From Chachezhania sediminis (GTDB lineage Bacteria > Pseudomonadota > Alphaproteobacteria > Rhodobacterales > Rhodobacteraceae): a stretch of 35,005 nucleotides of DNA. Below the pieces are notes generated by a model. The model saw only the letters and a program-made list of their open reading frames with translations, searched no databases and was not told the DNA's origin. The translations under genes and the position numbers were made by a program. Location: assembly GCF_009765275.1 (NCBI RefSeq), contig NZ_VOPH01000020.1:1-35005 (forward strand), in the 5' to 3' direction. Shown piece by piece: positions 6,471 to 14,484 of the stretch (position 1 is its first letter; every line of letters starts with the position of its first letter).

Positions 6471-7753
6471 GCAAAACGGCGTCCCGCAAGCGCAAGCAGA
6501 TGGTCTTCCTGATCCTGGCCGTCGTGGCGGCGCTGGCGCTCTTCCTCGTCATGGGTGTCCTGATGGGACCCGGGCCGAATGGCGGGCTTCCCACTCTAGG
6601 CCAGGGCAGCGTCGACGAGACGATCATCAACGACCGGACCTCGGCGGCCTCACCGGAAATGTCCTGGATCACGAGGGGCCAGGCGGAAATCGAGAAACTG
6701 AAGAAGGATCTCGAGGAGCAGCAGCGGCTGCAGGAGCAGGCAACGCGGGACTATGAGGCGCGGCTCGAGGATGTGCGGAAGGAATATGACGATGTCCTGG
6801 TCCAGCAGGCGCTGCGGATTTCCGAACTGGAGGCGGGACGGGGGGCCACGGGGGCTGCGCGTGGGGGTGAGGGCGTGGCTGGCGGAGCGGATGCGCCGGG
6901 CACGGGTGACCGGGTTCCGGCGGCGTTTCGGGGGACGGGGACGGATTTCATCAACCGGGCGCCGGTTGATCGGGGGGTGCGACGGACGTCTGGGAGGATC
7001 GACGAGGCGGCGGGCGATTCCGGGATGCCAGCCGGGTCCGGGTGGCAGACCTTGGGGTCGAGTTTCACGCTGGCGACGGTGGAGCGGCCTGAGGCAGAAG
7101 CGGGGGAGGACAGGGTCCGGGATCTCGCAAGCTACATTCCCGCGGGAAGCTATGCACCGGCGGTGGTCCTGTCGGGGGCCGATGCCGCGACCAATGTCGG
7201 TGGCCGCGAAAACCCCATCCCCGTCCTTCTCAGGATCACGGGCCCTGCGGTCACGGCCGCGAAGGGGCGGGGGCGGCCCGCGAGGGTGGATATCACCGGC
7301 TGCACGGTCCAAGGCTCGGCCACGGGCGATCTTTCCGCGGAGCGGGTTCGGGTGCGGCTCATCACCATGACCTGCGTGAACGGGCGGGGCGCGGTCATGG
7401 AGACGAAGGTCGCAGGCTACATGACCGGGTCGGGCAAGGAAGGGGTCCGGGGCAAGGTCGTCTCGCGCGAAGGTCCGCTCGTGAAGAACGCGATGGTGGC
7501 GGGTCTCGTGGGCGGTCTGGGTTCGGCTTTCGATGCCGCGGCCATGAGCCAGCTTAATCAGGACAATCCGAGCCTTCAGGACAGTCTCAGGGGCGGGGTC
7601 GCCGGCACGCTCTCTGGGGGCGTGTCCTCGGCCGCGGATACGCTCGCCGACTACTACATCGCGCGGGCCGAACAGTACCAGCCGGTCGTGTCGCTCTATG
7701 GCGGCACGAAGGTGGAAATCGTGTTCATCGAAGGGGTGGAGCTTGGCGGATGA
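6467..7753 (+). CDS. traB: Type IV secretion scaffold TraB
   Basis: The protein has 428 residues from the ATG at 6467, which overlaps the traK stop and follows GAGGAAGAAG. It has a basic N-terminus, one membrane helix at about 12-33, and a coiled coil at about 75-125 (EIEKLKKDLEEQQ and following). A glycine/alanine-rich linker leads to the conserved TraB/VirB10 beta domain, with YIPAGSYAPAVVLSGADA and VRLITMTCVNGRGA. TraB spans from the inner membrane to the outer-membrane TraK-TraV ring. F TraB is 475 residues, so the protein is somewhat short but complete. Confidence 0.88.
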   Translation: MSKTASRKRKQMVFLILAVVAALALFLVMGVLMGPGPNGGLPTLGQGSVDETIINDRTSAASPEMSWITRGQAEIEKLKKDLEEQQRLQEQATRDYEARLEDVRKEYDDVLVQQALRISELEAGRGATGAARGGEGVAGGADAPGTGDRVPAAFRGTGTDFINRAPVDRGVRRTSGRIDEAAGDSGMPAGSGWQTLGSSFTLATVERPEAEAGEDRVRDLASYIPAGSYAPAVVLSGADAATNVGGRENPIPVLLRITGPAVTAAKGRGRPARVDITGCTVQGSATGDLSAERVRVRLITMTCVNGRGAVMETKVAGYMTGSGKEGVRGKVVSREGPLVKNAMVAGLVGGLGSAFDAAAMSQLNQDNPSLQDSLRGGVAGTLSGGVSSAADTLADYYIARAEQYQPVVSLYGGTKVEIVFIEGVELGG

Positions 7754-8151
7754 GACAGGCAACGGGACATGTCGGGGGCGCTGCGATGATGCTCCTGGGA
7801 CTGGCGGGTTGTGCCGCGAATACCGAGAAGGATTTTCTCTGTGCAGCGCAGGAAGGCTCGCCCTGCACCACGATCTCGGCGGTGGACGGGACGGGGGCAG
7901 GGGGCGTCATTCCCCTGGCCGAGCGACCCGAGGACACGGCGCTGAAATCCCTTTCCCAGCGCCCGCTCTATTCGGGCAAGGGCGCCCTGGCGGGGATGGC
8001 GGACGGGGGGTATCCCTACAATGCCGCGCTCTACCGCAGTCCGGAACTGGTGGGCACGCTCTGGATCGCTCCCATCCTAGATGAGGGCGGGCTTCTGGAA
8101 GAGGCGCGCTTTGTCCACTTCGTGATCCGCGAGGGGGCGTGGAAGACGTGA
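7750..8151 (+). CDS. traV: TraV outer-membrane lipoprotein
   Basis: The product has 133 residues. The signal peptide ends in a lipobox LAGC with Cys21, so the mature protein is lipid-anchored. The rest is short and polar, with a second cysteine pair (FLCAAQEGSPC) and a C-terminal TLWIAPILDEGG segment, like F TraV (171 residues, VirB7-like) that holds TraK in the outer membrane. The ATG overlaps the traB stop by four bases. Confidence 0.78.
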   Translation: MRQATGHVGGAAMMLLGLAGCAANTEKDFLCAAQEGSPCTTISAVDGTGAGGVIPLAERPEDTALKSLSQRPLYSGKGALAGMADGGYPYNAALYRSPELVGTLWIAPILDEGGLLEEARFVHFVIREGAWKT

Positions 8152-8381
8152 CCCGCGATCCGAAACCGCCCAGCCGGAACGACAAGGCCCTTCGGATGGC
8201 GGAGATCCGCGAGAGCCGCCGCGAGGCGGGCTTCAGCGAAGTGACGGTCTGGCTTCCGAACGAATATATTCATGAGTTCCGCGACCGGGCCTGGCGGATC
8301 ATCGACCGTGTTGCCGCCCGGGGCCGTAGCTTCCCGCATCGGACGAAGGGTCCCCGGGCCCGGCGGGGGCGGCGCGAATGA
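8148..8381 (+). CDS. Small basic protein of unknown function between traV and traC
   Basis: The gene encodes 77 residues from the GTG at 8148 (GTGA overlap with traV); a GTG at 8139 would add three. The protein is highly charged. Its segment FSEVTVWLPNEYIHEFRDRAWRII is a beta strand followed by a helix, as at the start of ribbon-helix-helix DNA-binding proteins, but I cannot see a second helix that confirms this. The C-terminus is a run of arginines and glycines. It is tightly coupled to traC. It may be an operon regulator or a small assembly factor; the function is unproven. Confidence 0.6.
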   Translation: MTRDPKPPSRNDKALRMAEIRESRREAGFSEVTVWLPNEYIHEFRDRAWRIIDRVAARGRSFPHRTKGPRARRGRRE

Positions 8382-10855
8382 AGATCTTCATGGACGCCTT
8401 TCGTGGTCTTTTCGGAGAGCCGGTCTGGACTGAGGCCGAGCCGGACCTTCTTTCGGGGGATTATCTCTCCGATATCCTGCCCTGGCGAGCCCATGACGAG
8501 GAAACGGGGCTCTACTATGTTCAGCATGGCGCGGGCTGGATGCTGGAAGTGGGCGGCTCGGTCGGTGATCAGGACCTGGCCGCGAACATCGCCGCGATCC
8601 TGGCGGCGAGCCTGCCGGTCGAAGCCACGATCCAGGTGATCAACTGGACGTCGCCGGATTTCCGGGCCGTGAGCGATGCCTGGATGGCGGCGCGCATGGG
8701 CCGGTCCGATCTCGTGACCGAACTGGTCCTGCAGCGCCACGCGTTCCTCCAGTCAATGCGCTTCGGCACGCTGGCCGAGGGCGCCCGCGCCATCCCGTTC
8801 CGGCGGCGGATCTTCATCGCGGCCTGGATCGAGGGCGACCTCTCGATGGACCAGCAGAAACGTCTGGGCGCGGTCCGGACTGCGATCCGGAACACCTATG
8901 CCTCCTCGAGCGGCAGCCAGGACGTGGGCCCCGAGACCTTCCTGACGCTCCTGCGCGAGCTCTTCCACGCTGCGGGCGAGCCGGGCATCGGCGCGGGGAT
9001 GCGCCGCCATGACCCGAACATTCCGCTGAACTTCCAGCTGCCGGGCGCAAGCCTCCGGGTCGAACGCGAAGGACTGGGATTTTCCGGCAAGCCGCAGATG
9101 TCGGCCACGGCGGCCTCGGTCCAGGGTTATCCCGAGGAATGGGCCTTTGGCCTCGGCATGTTCCTTGCGGGCGATCCGACGCGGCTCATGGAGCGCCCGG
9201 TCGGGCCTGTCCTGACGAGCCTCACGCTGAAAATGATGGGCCCGGAGCGCGCGGCCTCCATGGTCATGACGAAGCGGACGAAGAACGAGCACGCCGCCAA
9301 GACCTCTTACGGCAAGTTCATTCCCCAGTTCGAGCGGATGAAGGCGGAATATGACCAGCTCGATGCCGATCTTCGGGCGGGCGAGCGGCTGTTCACCACG
9401 CTCTACACGGTCGTGGCCTATGCCGCAGGCAGTGTGGCGGATGCGGAACTCGCCGCAGGCGAGATGGCCTCGATCTACCGACGGCAGCGGATCCTGCTCT
9501 CGAAGGACACGCATCTGCAATTGCCGCTCTTCATGGCGAGCCTGCCCTTCGGCTGCACCAACCGGATGATGGCGGATTTTGGGCGGGCGATGCGGATGAA
9601 GCTTCTGAAGACGAAGGCGGCCGCTGCCTTCATGCCGCTCCACGGCGAATGGAGCGGCAACAGTTCCGGGCCAGGCATGTTGCTCGTGGGTCGGCAGGGG
9701 CAGGCATTCCAATGGGACAATTACGCCAGCGACGGCAACTACAATGTCGCGGTCGTGGGAAAATCGGGGGCGGGCAAGTCGGTCTTCATGCAGGAGCTCG
9801 CGGTGGGGATCTTCGCCGCCGGTGGGCGGGTCCTCGTCATCGACGACGGCTATTCCTTCAAGACCACGGCCGAGATCCTCGAAGGCAAGCATGTGGCCTT
9901 CGACGGCCGGACCGTGAACCGGCTGAACCCGTTCTCGCTGCTCGACCCGGAGGCGATGGAGACCGCGGAATACGAGGCCGACGCGGTCGAACTGATCACG
10001 CGGGTCATCGCCTCGATGGCGGATCTGGGGGACAACCAGGGCGGCCGGGTCCGGGGGGTCGAGGAAGACTATATCCGGACCGCAATCAAGGCGGTCTGGG
10101 CCGAGAAAGGACCCGAGGGCGAGATCGGCGATGTCCGGGATCTCCTCCGAGAGATCGAAGGCAAGGAGCCGCGGCTGCCGGACGTGGTCCGCAAGCTCGA
10201 CGCCTATTCCCGGGGCGGGATCTATGGCGCCTATTTCGAAGGCCCGGCCAATATCTCGCTCGATGCGCCCTTCTCGGTGGTCGAACTCAGCGACGTGAAG
10301 GGCCAGGCGGGGCTCGAGGCCACGATCCTGCAGCTCGTGATGTTTCTTGGCACCGAGCTCATGTTCAAGACCGACCGCGCCACCCCGGTCGCGATCGTCA
10401 TCGACGAGGCCTGGGATCTCCTGAAGGGCGAGGGCACGGCCGCCTTCATCGAGGGCGTCGTCCGCCGGGCGCGCAAATATACCGGGGCGCTCATCACCGG
10501 GACGCAATCTATGGCGGATTATCAGGCCAATCCGGCGGCCAAGGTCTGTCTCGAGAACTCGGACTACCGGGTCTTCCTGGCCCAGAAGGCCGAAAGCATC
10601 GATGCGCTGGAGAGCGTGGATCCGGCCGCCAAGGTGCTTCTGAAGAGCATCCAGGCGGTGCCGGGCCGGTTCTCGGAAATGGCGATCCAGACGACGGACG
10701 GCTTCGTCTATGGCCGGCTGCTTCTCGACCCGTTCTCGCTGGCGGTCTTTTCATCGAAAGGGGCCACGGTCCAGAAGATCGCCCGCCTGCGCGATCAGGG
10801 ACTGTCGGTGGTCGAGGCCATCAAGACGCTCATTGAGCAGGGCGAGGTTCGGTGA
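8378..10855 (+). CDS. traC: TraC pilus-assembly ATPase (VirB4-like)
   Basis: The protein has 825 residues, against 875 for F TraC. The Walker A motif GKSGAGKS is at 461-468 and the Walker B motif AIVIDEAWDLL has its acidic pair at 676-677. The N-terminal half is the TraC-specific domain, and the C-terminal half is the RecA-like domain shared with VirB4. A conserved GTQSMADY region follows Walker B. The enzyme sits at the cytoplasmic base of the channel and powers pilus extension. The start overlaps the previous stop by ATGA and the stop overlaps trbI. Confidence 0.95.
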   Translation: MKIFMDAFRGLFGEPVWTEAEPDLLSGDYLSDILPWRAHDEETGLYYVQHGAGWMLEVGGSVGDQDLAANIAAILAASLPVEATIQVINWTSPDFRAVSDAWMAARMGRSDLVTELVLQRHAFLQSMRFGTLAEGARAIPFRRRIFIAAWIEGDLSMDQQKRLGAVRTAIRNTYASSSGSQDVGPETFLTLLRELFHAAGEPGIGAGMRRHDPNIPLNFQLPGASLRVEREGLGFSGKPQMSATAASVQGYPEEWAFGLGMFLAGDPTRLMERPVGPVLTSLTLKMMGPERAASMVMTKRTKNEHAAKTSYGKFIPQFERMKAEYDQLDADLRAGERLFTTLYTVVAYAAGSVADAELAAGEMASIYRRQRILLSKDTHLQLPLFMASLPFGCTNRMMADFGRAMRMKLLKTKAAAAFMPLHGEWSGNSSGPGMLLVGRQGQAFQWDNYASDGNYNVAVVGKSGAGKSVFMQELAVGIFAAGGRVLVIDDGYSFKTTAEILEGKHVAFDGRTVNRLNPFSLLDPEAMETAEYEADAVELITRVIASMADLGDNQGGRVRGVEEDYIRTAIKAVWAEKGPEGEIGDVRDLLREIEGKEPRLPDVVRKLDAYSRGGIYGAYFEGPANISLDAPFSVVELSDVKGQAGLEATILQLVMFLGTELMFKTDRATPVAIVIDEAWDLLKGEGTAAFIEGVVRRARKYTGALITGTQSMADYQANPAAKVCLENSDYRVFLAQKAESIDALESVDPAAKVLLKSIQAVPGRFSEMAIQTTDGFVYGRLLLDPFSLAVFSSKGATVQKIARLRDQGLSVVEAIKTLIEQGEVR

Positions 10856-11211
10856 TGGATCTTCGAACTGCCACCCGTGCAATCTGCCTGCTGATCGGAG
10901 TGCAGGTCCTGGCCCTCGCGGTCTGGTGGGGTGTCGGGCGCGGGCCCGAGGCAGCGCAGATCGGGACATTCGATGCCGATGCGGGCCTGCTGACCTTCGT
11001 GCTCTGGAGCGAGGCCCGGGCCGATGACGACCAGTTCGCGTCAATGACGGAGGGTCTCGAGGCGAGGGTCACCTCGGCCATCCGTGCCTACAGCGCCGAG
11101 ACCGGGACCGTCGTCGTGAAACTTGGCGCGGTCCTCTCCGCGCCGGCGGGGCGGGCGGTGGATGTCACAGAAGAAATCATGCGGAGGGTGCTCGATGACA
11201 GCCGGAGCTAA
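10855..11211 (+). CDS. trbI: TrbI-like inner-membrane protein
   Basis: The gene encodes 118 residues from the ATG at 10855, which shares a base with the traC stop (TGATG); a GTG at 10852 would add one residue. One N-terminal helix (AICLLIGVQVLALAVWWGV) leads to a periplasmic domain with VLWSEARADDDQF and a later VVVKLGAVLSAPAG. The position between traC and traW, the size (F TrbI is 128) and the single helix fit TrbI, which influences pilus outgrowth and retraction. Sequence conservation is weak, so the name rests partly on gene order. Confidence 0.7.
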   Translation: MDLRTATRAICLLIGVQVLALAVWWGVGRGPEAAQIGTFDADAGLLTFVLWSEARADDDQFASMTEGLEARVTSAIRAYSAETGTVVVKLGAVLSAPAGRAVDVTEEIMRRVLDDSRS

Positions 11212-11710
11212 GGTGGCCCTGGTCGCCGCAACCCTGATTTTCGTGATCCCGGTCTATTACACGCTGGCCTTCGGTCGGCTCATGATGAACGCGACCGAAA
11301 GCATGGAGGCCCATGCCTTCGCGCTATTCACCTGGCCCCGCATCCTGAGCCCGGGGCTGGTGGCCGCCGTGAAGATGCCGCCCGTGCTGGCGAGGCAGTT
11401 CCCGGGGCAGAACCTCTATCTCGCGAAGCGCATCGTGGGGGTCCCGGGCGATGCGATTGCCCATGTCGAGGGCAGGATCTGCCTCAGGGGCCAGTGCTTT
11501 GCGCCTTTCGTGGAAGAGGGCCATGCCGTGGCAGCGCTCTGGTCGGCGACGAGGGTGCCCGAGGGGCAGATCGCGATCTTCGGGGAGAGTGCCGACAGTC
11601 TCGACAGTCGTTACGAGATCATCGGTGGAATCCCGGTCGAGGATGTCATCGCGGTCGGATTCCCGATCCCGTTTCCGCATTGGTCCGAACTGAAGGCCTG
11701 GCTCGAATGA
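11195..11710 (+). CDS. S26-family signal peptidase (TraF of RP4 / TrhF type)
   Basis: The product has 171 residues from the ATG at 11195, after GGAGGG. It has one N-terminal membrane helix at about 7-28 and the S26 catalytic pair: Ser36 in NATESM and Lys78 in AKRIVGVPGD. The C-terminal box IAIFGESADSLDSRY includes the family's conserved Ser-Asp-Ser-Arg block. In RP4 and R27 plasmids related peptidases mature, and in some cases cyclise, the pilin; F lacks one. TraA of this operon is the probable substrate. The gene overlaps trbI by 17 bases and traW by ATGA. Confidence 0.87.
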   Translation: MTAGAKVALVAATLIFVIPVYYTLAFGRLMMNATESMEAHAFALFTWPRILSPGLVAAVKMPPVLARQFPGQNLYLAKRIVGVPGDAIAHVEGRICLRGQCFAPFVEEGHAVAALWSATRVPEGQIAIFGESADSLDSRYEIIGGIPVEDVIAVGFPIPFPHWSELKAWLE

Positions 11711-12330
11711 GGGTCGTTCCTTTCCTCTGTCTGGTGCTCTCCCCACCCGCGCTGGTCTCGGCGAAGGACCTGGGCACGCACGGACCTCTTTTCGAGATCG
11801 CGGAGACCTCACTTCTGGATGCCATCCAGGTACGGCTGGCAGAGAAGGAGGCGGCGGGCGACGTCGACGAGCTTCGCGACGAGATGCAGCGAAACGCCCG
11901 GGCCTATGTCGACCGACCGCGGCCGGTCGCGGGCTTGGGCAGGGCGGTGGAGCGGCAGAGCTGGACTGTCGATCTCTCGATCACGCTCGAGACGGATCTG
12001 GCCGATCATCGCGGTCAGGTCTTCGCGCGCGCCGGGACACGCGTGAACCCACTCGACCATTCCCGGTTCCGGAAACGGATCGTGCTCTTCGATGGCGATG
12101 ATCCCGCACAGGTGGACTTCGCGCTCCGCGAGGGCAATGAGCTCGACACGCTCCTGGTCCTGGTCAACGGCAATCCGCTGGAGCTGATGCGGCAGGAGGG
12201 GCGGCGGTTCTATTTCGACCAGAATGCGGTCCTGGCCGAGCGTTTCGGGATCCTGAACGTCCCGGCCGTCGTGACCCGTGAAGACCCGGTCATGCGGGTC
12301 GAGGAAGTTCCCGTCGGGGAGGACGAGTGA
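11707..12330 (+). CDS. traW: Periplasmic pilus-assembly protein TraW
   Basis: The protein has 207 residues, close to F TraW (210). A short signal peptide (VVPFLCLVLSPPALVSA) is followed by KDLGTHGPLFEIAE, the typical mature start of TraW. The central FARAGTRVNPLDH and the later LLVLVNGNPLELM are family signatures. TraW works with TrbC and TraU in the periplasm for pilus assembly. The start overlaps the peptidase stop by ATGA and the stop overlaps the next start as TGATG. Confidence 0.9.
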   Translation: MRVVPFLCLVLSPPALVSAKDLGTHGPLFEIAETSLLDAIQVRLAEKEAAGDVDELRDEMQRNARAYVDRPRPVAGLGRAVERQSWTVDLSITLETDLADHRGQVFARAGTRVNPLDHSRFRKRIVLFDGDDPAQVDFALREGNELDTLLVLVNGNPLELMRQEGRRFYFDQNAVLAERFGILNVPAVVTREDPVMRVEEVPVGEDE

Positions 12331-12770
12331 TGGGCCTCGTTCACTGGATTGCGGTAGCAATTGGTCTGTCCGGCAGTGGCGGGGCGCCAGTACATCAGGA
12401 AGCGGGGCCACAGGGCGTCGAGATCCGTGCCGCCGACATTCGGGTGATCGATGGCGACACGATCGCCCATAGTGGCACCCGGATCCGGCTTCTGGGCTTC
12501 GATGCGCCCGAGACCCACGCGCTGTCCTGTGCATACGAACACCGGCTGGGCCGGGCCGCGACCCGGCGGCTCGAGGCGCTTGTCACGGGCGGCCATCCCT
12601 TGCACCTCGCTGTGTCGGGCCGGCAGGACCGGTACGGACGGGAGCTGGGCCACCTCTACGTTGGAGATCAGGACGTCGGGACCTTTCTGATCCTCGAAGG
12701 CCTGGCCCGTCCCTATCGTGGTGGCCGGCGCGGGCCCTGGTGCCGGGCCGACCGGGGGGCGGTTGAATGA
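12330..12770 (+). CDS. Thermonuclease-family (SNase-like) nuclease
   Basis: The gene encodes 146 residues. The staphylococcal-nuclease fold is shown by RVIDGDTIAHSG, IRLLGFDAPETH, RYGRELGHLYVGDQDV and VGTFLILEGLARPY in the right order. These segments hold the Arg-Glu-Arg set that cleaves nucleic acid with calcium. A weakly hydrophobic start may be a signal peptide, which would place it in the periplasm. It is embedded in the operon between traW and traU with overlapping stops and starts. A role in trimming DNA or limiting incoming DNA is possible, but this is inference. Confidence 0.85.
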   Translation: MGLVHWIAVAIGLSGSGGAPVHQEAGPQGVEIRAADIRVIDGDTIAHSGTRIRLLGFDAPETHALSCAYEHRLGRAATRRLEALVTGGHPLHLAVSGRQDRYGRELGHLYVGDQDVGTFLILEGLARPYRGGRRGPWCRADRGAVE

Positions 12771-13753
12771 CGGTCCGTCCGATCCTTCTGGCCCTGGCCT
12801 TCGTCGTCCTGGCACAGCCGGCATCGGCCATCTGCAACGCCAAGTTCCTGAACCCGATCACCGAGATCTGCTGGGACTGCATCTTTCCGATCTCGATCGG
12901 AGGCATCAGCCTCGGCGGTAATGGTCGGCCCGATACGGCAAACCCGGGCTCGCCCCTCTGTCTCTGCCCGGGCCTGCCGCCCCGGATCGGGCTCTCGATC
13001 GGGCTCTGGGAACCCTCGCGCCTCGTCGATGTGGCGAATGAGGCCGGCTGTTTCGTGAATATGGGGTTCGATGTGGATTTCGGGCTCCTCGCGCTCGGCA
13101 AGTCCACCGTTACCGAAGAGGCCGGCGGCAATACCGGCTCGAGCTGGCAGGCGCATTACTACTTCTACCCGCTGATCTCCTGGCTCGAGATCGTGGTCGA
13201 AGGGCTCTGCCTGCAGAACGAACAATTCGACGTGGCCTATATATCCGAGATCGATCCGCTCTGGAACGATGCGGAGTTGAACAATCTCATCAATCCCGAA
13301 GCGGTGCTCTTTGCCAACCCGGTCGCGCAGGCGGCCTGTGCCGCCGATTGCGTGGCAGCCTCCTCGGGCGGTTTGGCGCTCGACCCGCTCTTCTGGTGCG
13401 CGGGCTGCGCGGGGCCGATCTATCCGATCCAGGGTGATGTCGCGGCCCATACCGGCGGCATCATGGGCAGCCAGGCCGTGGCCACCAAGATGGTGGCCCG
13501 CATGCACCGCCTGCTTCTGGCGCGCAGTACCTCCGGAGAGGGCGCGCTCTGCCAGCCGCAATCGGCGCCGATCATCAAGAAGAGCCAGTACCGGATGCAG
13601 GTCACCCGGCCCGTGGCCAAGACCTCGGGCCGCTATGGCTGCGGGCCGACCGGCTTCTCGACCCAGTATATCGACCGGCTCAGGGAATTTCCCTTCAAGG
13701 GCGAAAGCTTCGGCTGGCACATCTGGAGGAAACGCAATTGCTGCGCGCTCTGA
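12767..13753 (+). CDS. traU: TraU mating-pair protein
   Basis: The protein has 328 residues, against 330 for F TraU. The signal peptide ends at PASA, followed at once by the cysteine-rich start CNAKFLNPITEICWDCIFPI, which is diagnostic. Many conserved cysteines follow (LCLCPG, CAADC, WCAGCAG), and it ends near FGWHIWRKRNCCAL. TraU is periplasmic and is needed more for DNA transfer than for pilus formation. Its disulfides probably depend on the thioredoxin-fold proteins of the same operon. The gene overlaps trbC by 16 bases. Confidence 0.95.
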   Translation: MTVRPILLALAFVVLAQPASAICNAKFLNPITEICWDCIFPISIGGISLGGNGRPDTANPGSPLCLCPGLPPRIGLSIGLWEPSRLVDVANEAGCFVNMGFDVDFGLLALGKSTVTEEAGGNTGSSWQAHYYFYPLISWLEIVVEGLCLQNEQFDVAYISEIDPLWNDAELNNLINPEAVLFANPVAQAACAADCVAASSGGLALDPLFWCAGCAGPIYPIQGDVAAHTGGIMGSQAVATKMVARMHRLLLARSTSGEGALCQPQSAPIIKKSQYRMQVTRPVAKTSGRYGCGPTGFSTQYIDRLREFPFKGESFGWHIWRKRNCCAL

Positions 13754-14481
13754 TCCTCTGCGCCGGGCTTGCCAGTCTCGCCGCCCCGCTTCAGGCCGAG
13801 CCACCGGAACGACCGGCCCCGCGCTTTGCGCCGGGTGCCCTGGGAGATCTGGGCGTGCCGGTCGACCGGATGATGGAGGAGGCAGCGAAGGACGCCGAAC
13901 GCCTCCGGTCACGGCTCAAGCCCCAGGCCCCCGCGGACGGAGCTTTCGAGGCTTTCGACTTCAAGGCCGCCCGAGACCGCGCGCTGAAGAACCCCCGTGT
14001 CCGGGCGCTTCTCGGAGCCGATCCACAGGAGATGGCACCAGTCGCAGAGGCCGGCGATGCGGACCGCTATGGCGATGCGCGGGTCTTCCTCTTTGCCTCC
14101 TTCTCGATGCCCGACACGGCGCTGAGGGACATGATGGAAGAGGCGAGCCTGCGCGGTGTCCCGATCCTCTTCCGGGGCTTCGTCGGGAACTCCGTTTTTG
14201 ACACCCGCGCGGCGCTTGAGCGGGTCTTCGGGGAGGCCGCCCAGAGCCCCGGCTTCCTGATCGACCCGACCTTCTTTGCCCGTTTCGATGTCGATGTCGT
14301 CCCTCAGGTCATCGCGGTCGCGGGGCCCCTTGAGGTCTGCGAGACCTCGGGCTGCGAGGGCGATCCAGCACCACCTCATGACCGGGTGAAGGGGAATGTG
14401 CCGCTGGATTTCGCCCTGCAGCTCATTGCCCGCGAGGGCGATGTGGCGGCCGGCATCGCCCGACCCATGCTGGAGGAGTGA
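13738..14481 (+). CDS. trbC: TrbC-family periplasmic protein (F-type)
   Basis: The product has 247 residues from a TTG at 13738, which is supported by GGAGG 8 bases upstream and by the signal peptide that follows (LRALILCAGLASLAAPLQA). The C-terminal half shows the TrbC pattern: VFLFASFSMPDTALRDMM, then GVPILFRGFVGNS, then FARFDVDVVPQVIAV, a thioredoxin-like fold without an active CxxC. Two cysteines (EVCETSGCEG) lie further on. F TrbC interacts with TraW and TraU. The gene is separated from the next by three bases. Confidence 0.88.
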   Translation: MLRALILCAGLASLAAPLQAEPPERPAPRFAPGALGDLGVPVDRMMEEAAKDAERLRSRLKPQAPADGAFEAFDFKAARDRALKNPRVRALLGADPQEMAPVAEAGDADRYGDARVFLFASFSMPDTALRDMMEEASLRGVPILFRGFVGNSVFDTRAALERVFGEAAQSPGFLIDPTFFARFDVDVVPQVIAVAGPLEVCETSGCEGDPAPPHDRVKGNVPLDFALQLIAREGDVAAGIARPMLEE

Positions 14482-14484
14482 GAG

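Noticed and set aside
8753-10507. Minus-strand open frame of 584 codons opposite traC
   Set aside because: It is antisense to a full-length ATPase with intact motifs; composition is His/Arg/Gly-rich without domains.
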